A program made the translations under genes and the position numbers. The notes beneath the pieces are model-generated. The model worked only from the letters and a program-made list of their open reading frames with translations. It did not search any database and had not been told where the DNA came from. A stretch of 64,000 nucleotides of DNA. Source: Sclerotinia nivalis (lineage: Eukaryota; Ascomycota; Leotiomycetes; Helotiales; Sclerotiniaceae). This document shows, piece by piece, positions 60,087-64,000 of this stretch. Position 1 is the stretch's first letter; every line of letters starts with the position of its first letter. Location: positions 1,548,001 through 1,612,000 of the forward strand of contig JAPEIS010000005.1 in assembly GCA_029531795.1 (NCBI GenBank), given 5' to 3'.

Positions 60087-61934
60087 TGTGAGTAATATAG
60101 GAGATGTTTAAACTCTATTGTAAGAATGATTTCGTTTTGGGGTGATATATGAAAGCTTGAGATCGAGGTAGTGAGGTGAAGAGAAGGGTGAACTCCTGCC
60201 TTTATACCTACTCCCGGGTCCGAACTAATCGCATTCTCAACCCAATATACGCCATGGAGTTTCAAATAGTGGAGTTTTCATTATGCTTGATACCATAGTC
60301 TTACCAGCTAAAATCCGTTGACTATTGCCGTTGGATAACATCGTTGATGATGTTTAGGATTGAGACTAACCTCAATTAGTACTCAATTATTTTCTGGAGG
60401 TTAACATTGAAGGCTAGCCTCAGTTCGTATTCCCCAAAGTGGGTCAGATCGACCGCCGCGGGGTGATATGATTGGGTGGTATTGTTTGATTCTAGGGCCC
60501 AATGGCCCCTGCTCTTACCACTCACAAACAGTCTATAATTACTGGTATACGAAAGAAGGTTAGAGTACACGTTGAAGTATATTGGCTCATGCACTAATAA
60601 GTCTTACTTAATCTTGTCCGGATCGCGGGGCCGAATCTTCAACCGGTAAGGTTACCAAGAAAGAAATGAAGCGCAGAGCTTGCCATCCCGGGGACTTTGG
60701 TAGCGTAAATTTTGTTGCGATATGCATTATCTCGACATCATTGATATCACGACCATTGTTTACTCATTTCCTAAAACACACACGCCTCTACCTACTAGTA
60801 TCTCAAGCAGCCTTGTAAAGCATCTAAAAGAAAATAGAATAGAAACTTTAAGGTTCTATCACGAGATAGTATGATCACAGAGCACATTGGAGGGATCGGG
60901 GAGAAGATGGTTATATTGAAGTAGTAGAGTTAAGTGTATCTTGAATGAGAACTGTGTTGAATTGACTTGCCCTCGATCTTAAGAATCGAGGGTGGTATAT
61001 ATAGACTTAATGGAAGCTATCTAGTCGACGAGAGGTATCAATTAGGCTAGGCTTCGATCTGTAGCATATCAGGAGAGGGTTGACGATTGTAAGGATCGAC
61101 AAGATCTAGAAGAGCCTGATAACTAATGGAAAAGAAGGGTATAGTGATCGTAGATCACCAGTCATGTGATTAGGTATCGTGTGATTACCCGTGACAGGTT
61201 CGCTAGCACAGCACATGATTCTCTATTATCATTGCGTAGTCACTCCACACTGCAATTCCTGAAGAATACCAAAAGTCACTGCCTTCTCTGCTCGCGAGAA
61301 ACCCCAAATACCCATCATATCAAACTCATAACCCACTTCCTCACTCCTCCACCAGAACAGAAACATCCAAAAATATCTATCGAAAAGACAAAAACCGCAA
61401 AATATCCCGACACCACACACGAAAATATAATATGCCAGACACCATAACCAAGATCCCGAAAAGGTCATGCTCCTGAATAGCAAAAGAGTTCACGCGCCCG
61501 GTGGCGCGCTAGTCTCTGCCGTTGATTTCTTGTTGACCATATATAGTGTATATCCCTGACTCCGAAGGGATCGAATGCTCCCCACAAAGATACCACTTTT
61601 GCACCTCGAGTTGTTGTGTCTGACCGTTAGGCTAGATTGTCGCTTTGTCAATACCACCATTTGACGAGGAGAGGTGCGATATTTGGACTTATATTGGTTA
61701 GGCGAATTGAGATGAGTTGTGCAAATGCGAATGTGGCAACCCTCATAAAAGCGAACATGGACCAGTGATGAGTTGAGAAAAAAAAATTGTTAAAAGATGA
61801 TATCTTGCGCATAATATCCTCTATCCTGTATACGTACTCTATCTTCTCTCTAGTTGATCTACTCTCTAAATATGAAATATGTAAAACGTTGAAATCCCCC
61901 CCCAAAAGTTAACCAAACTCTATATCATATCTAA
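60087..61934. other. Intergenic with hairpin and tRNA-like fragment
   Basis: 1.85 kb with no gene. An 8-bp perfect hairpin next to a TATA run sits at 60970-61004. A stretch at about 61540-61650 resembles tRNA promoter boxes on the minus strand but does not fold as a tRNA. Frames at 61166-61483 overlap on both strands and are Lys/Pro or Trp/Phe-rich. Confidence 0.45.
60970..61004. other. Hairpin followed by TATA run
   Basis: CCCTCGAT at 60970-60977 pairs perfectly with ATCGAGGG at 60985-60992 across a 7-nt loop. TATATATAG follows at 60996-61004. No gene starts downstream on the plus strand, so it may be a promoter remnant, for example of a retroelement LTR, or chance. Confidence 0.3.
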
Positions 61935-63266
61935 TCAGGCGCATAACTCCAAATAAATCTCCGAAAACAATGGTCTATCCATAACAATAGGATTGGTACA
62001 CTTGTAATGCAACTGGTTTAACTCCTCAATCGCATACCCTTCTTTCTCATCCCAAACACCAAAATCCTCCCCAGCAACAACATTTCGCGCGACCAAGCCC
62101 AACATGTCTTCAATCAAATGGCCAAATGCGAAAACTTCCATCTTCTCGATTGCTTCTGAATGTTCATAATCTTTCTTGTAAATTGTTGCTGCGCCGAAAT
62201 CTCCAAGAAGTGCATGGCCTGACTTATCGATTAGGATATTATGCGCGTATAAATCTCCATGAGTGATGCCTCTCTCATGGAGATGCATGCTCGCTGATGC
62301 GATAGAGATTAAAATCGCGCGACACTTCTCGATTGAGAAGACGGTCTCTGGATGGAATGCATCGCGGGTACAGCTGTCAAGAGTCGGTGGAAGGCCCAGA
62401 TTGGTATAATGAGGAGGAATAAGTTCGAGTACCAATCCTCTCTTTTCTGGATGACCATAAATCTTGCCGATGGGATCAATGAGATTTGGATGACGACCCG
62501 CGGCAATACATGCATTCATTTCGTCTGCCGGTACGCCATCACTTGTCACTTCTCCTTTGAATAATTTGATAGCCACATCCTTTTTGGAAGTTGGTGATTT
62601 CCACAAGCCCTTTGAAATTATACCCGAAGCTCCTTCTCCCAGAAGCTGATGGACTTCCAAGTCTGACCAAGCAATATCATCCAATATCGGATTATCTTCA
62701 TTTGATGGGGTGCAGGGGTTTCCAGAGAACGAAAGAAATGATAATTCGGGAAGACTAAGCAACCAAGTAGGTAATTGAGAGATGTTGTTAGCTGACAGTC
62801 TCAGTAAGCCCAACTTCCTGCAGTGAGACATCTCGTCAGGGAGAGTGGTCAATTGATTCCCTGCTAGCATGCATTTCTGAAGTCGATGACACTGTCCAAC
62901 ACTCTTGGGTAGTGATTCAATCTTGTTATTGGTAAGGATCAACCACCGTAACTTGCGTGGAAAGGCTCCTTCAGGGACTGTAGTCATGCCATTGTTCTTG
63001 AAGGCAATCATTTCCAGGGAACGACATTGGGCCAATTCTTTGGGGAAGGTGATGAAGTTGCAGTCGGAAAAGAAAGCAACCTTGAGTTTATGAAGTCGGT
63101 GGATATCTTTGGGGAGTCTGGAGAGAGGGTTGTTGGACAAATCAAGGATCTCCAGTGTATCGTAGAGGTCCAATATCTCCCGGGGAAATTCAGTGAGACC
63201 ACATGATAACTTCAGGCGTTTCATTCCTTTGCATTTCCCTGCTTTGAGATCCTCGAGAGACTGCAT
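61935..63266 (-). CDS. Leucine-rich-repeat protein kinase of bacterial type
   Basis: An intronless frame. From the ATG at 63266 it encodes 443 residues starting MQSLEDLKAGKCKGMKRLKL. The frame is open upstream to 63395, but that part has no family match. Residues 15-185 are seven to eight LRRs of about 23 residues (LEILDLSNNPLSRLPKDI; LRWLILTNNKIESLPKSV; KCMLAGNQLTTLPDEM). A protein kinase domain follows: GEGASG loop at 210-215, VAIK with Lys234, HGDLYAHN at 336-343 (Asp338, Asn343) and GDFG at 355-358. HGDLY replaces the eukaryotic HRDLK. The order LRR then kinase, the lack of a signal peptide or TM, and the HGDLYxHN/GDFGAA motifs match cytoplasmic LRR-kinases of proteobacteria as I remember them. 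Catalytic residues are intact. It shares a 595-base divergent promoter with ARP4. Confidence 0.88.
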   Translation of the reverse strand: MQSLEDLKAGKCKGMKRLKLSCGLTEFPREILDLYDTLEILDLSNNPLSRLPKDIHRLHKLKVAFFSDCNFITFPKELAQCRSLEMIAFKNNGMTTVPEGAFPRKLRWLILTNNKIESLPKSVGQCHRLQKCMLAGNQLTTLPDEMSHCRKLGLLRLSANNISQLPTWLLSLPELSFLSFSGNPCTPSNEDNPILDDIAWSDLEVHQLLGEGASGIISKGLWKSPTSKKDVAIKLFKGEVTSDGVPADEMNACIAAGRHPNLIDPIGKIYGHPEKRGLVLELIPPHYTNLGLPPTLDSCTRDAFHPETVFSIEKCRAILISIASASMHLHERGITHGDLYAHNILIDKSGHALLGDFGAATIYKKDYEHSEAIEKMEVFAFGHLIEDMLGLVARNVVAGEDFGVWDEKEGYAIEELNQLHYKCTNPIVMDRPLFSEIYLELCA

Positions 63267-63861
63267 AATGAACCTGATCAGACGGACAAATATTTGTAGT
63301 GAAAGAATAGCTAGCAATTGAGCTTGCTGTGTCGAGGACGGGTTTCGTGGGAAGGTAGCAAGATGAAGGTCTTCCCAAATGTACTTCAATATCACGGAGA
63401 ATGCATACTTATGGCTGAATTATCATGAAATTCTAAATGACACGTAAAAAGGGATGAAATGAATGTGATGAAAAGCAGATGCTGAAACCCGTTTCGGATC
63501 GGGTTGTTCCAGCTCCGAGGAGTCACATGTAAAATAGTACTTTCAGTGATAAGAATATGAGGCAAGAGTTTAAGCCTATGAGTGCAAAGAAAGCTGTATC
63601 ATCAAAATTCATTTTGACTGAATTTTAACAAAATCGGGCCAAGAAATTGCAAAAGCAGGTCTTCATCGAGGGGTCATTCGCTTCCACCTTCCCCAGTCCC
63701 TGTCCAATATGAAGCTTGTTTCGCTTAAAACTGCTTAAAATTGGGAACCGCAACTTTCACGAAATCGAGCGCATATTCAAGACCGACGCGACAACTTCTC
63801 AGCCCTCTAAGTATTTTTGTTTCTATCATCCGAGACCCCACCGCCGTAACTTCTTTTCGTC
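63267..63861. promoter_or_regulatory. Divergent promoter LRR-kinase / ARP4
   Basis: 595 bases between the two ATGs. It includes the open but unmatched extension of the kinase frame (63267-63395), taken as leader. No specific site was assigned. Confidence 0.45.
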
Positions 63862-64000
63862 ATGGCATCACAAACAATGAATTCGTCAATGCAACCAACT
63901 GATGTTTACGGAGGAGGTAAACTCTTTGCCAGCCATGTTAAATGTCTATGAACACTTTACTAACAATATCAATTAGATGAAGTATCAGCCATTGTCATTG
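63862..64000 (+). CDS. ARP4: Actin-related protein Arp4, 5' end (partial)
   Basis: Exon 1 (63862-63916) encodes MASQTMNSSMQPTDVYGG and ends in GTAAAC. The intron at 63917-63976 has an ACTAAC branch and ATTAG acceptor, phase 1. Exon 2 begins 63977 and reads DEVSAIVI up to the window edge. VYGGDEVSAIVI is the conserved start of Arp4, just before the actin-fold phosphate loop. Arp4 is a nuclear actin-like subunit of NuA4, INO80 and SWR1 chromatin complexes. Only about 27 residues are in view, so the call rests on this short motif. Confidence 0.8.

Noticed and set aside
61550..61640. Functional tRNA gene
   Set aside because: The A-box and B-box-like words are present, but acceptor, anticodon and T stems do not pair, so it is not listed as a tRNA.
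1..64000. CRISPR array, operon or prokaryotic island
   Set aside because: No regularly spaced direct repeats with unique spacers were seen. Introns and fungal families occur throughout, and the only bacterial-like gene (61935-63266) is isolated.

Overview
The window is nuclear DNA of a filamentous ascomycete. Introns are short (mostly 50-80 nt) with GT...AG ends and CTAAC-type branch points, and several families are fungus-specific: Zn2Cys6 regulator, SAPS, Mdm12, Noc2, fused betaine-lipid synthase. Gene density is about one per 3-4 kb, with long A/T-rich spacers. The protein set looks like a leotiomycete such as Botrytis or Sclerotinia. That placement is inference from general familiarity, not from a search.

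Layout. 1-829 (-): 5' end of a centrosomin-N-motif (Cnn_1N) protein cut by the window edge. 3360-5119 (-): DnaJC28/DUF1992 protein. 5921-6514 (-): 3' exon of an acidic protein of unknown function. 7010-10110 (-): SAPS-domain regulatory subunit of Sit4/PP6 phosphatase. 11503-12201 (+): ESCRT-III Vps60. 12594-14105 (-): zinc-cluster transcription factor. 16545-17345 (+): secreted protein. 19379-19990 (-): single-pass membrane protein. 20-26.4 kb: gene-free, rich in microsatellites, with a TA-flanked inverted-repeat element at 22970-23417. 26374-29007 (-): betaine lipid synthase Bta1. 29929-32253 (-): Noc2. 32681-33501 (+): ESCRT-I Vps28. 33749-35047 (-): ERMES subunit Mdm12. 35-48 kb: about 13 kb with almost no credible coding sequence. 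48188-49397 (-): Psg1-like membrane protein. 50787-51181 (-): broken 2EXR-like gene. 53587-56295 (+): MYND/SET protein with a degenerate SET core. 57624-58879 (+): apparently decaying short-chain dehydrogenase. 59040-60086 (-): medium-chain dehydrogenase/enoyl reductase. 61935-63266 (-): intronless LRR-protein kinase of bacterial type. 63862-64000 (+): start of actin-related protein Arp4.

The genes do not form one pathway. Themes are membrane traffic and lipid biology (Vps60, Vps28, Mdm12, Bta1, Psg1-like) and growth control (SAPS, Noc2, Arp4). The 48-63 kb section is more accessory: a relic, two enzyme-like proteins with altered catalytic residues, an oxidoreductase and a kinase that may have been acquired horizontally.

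Exon borders were worked out by hand from splice signals and reading phase and have not been checked against transcripts.
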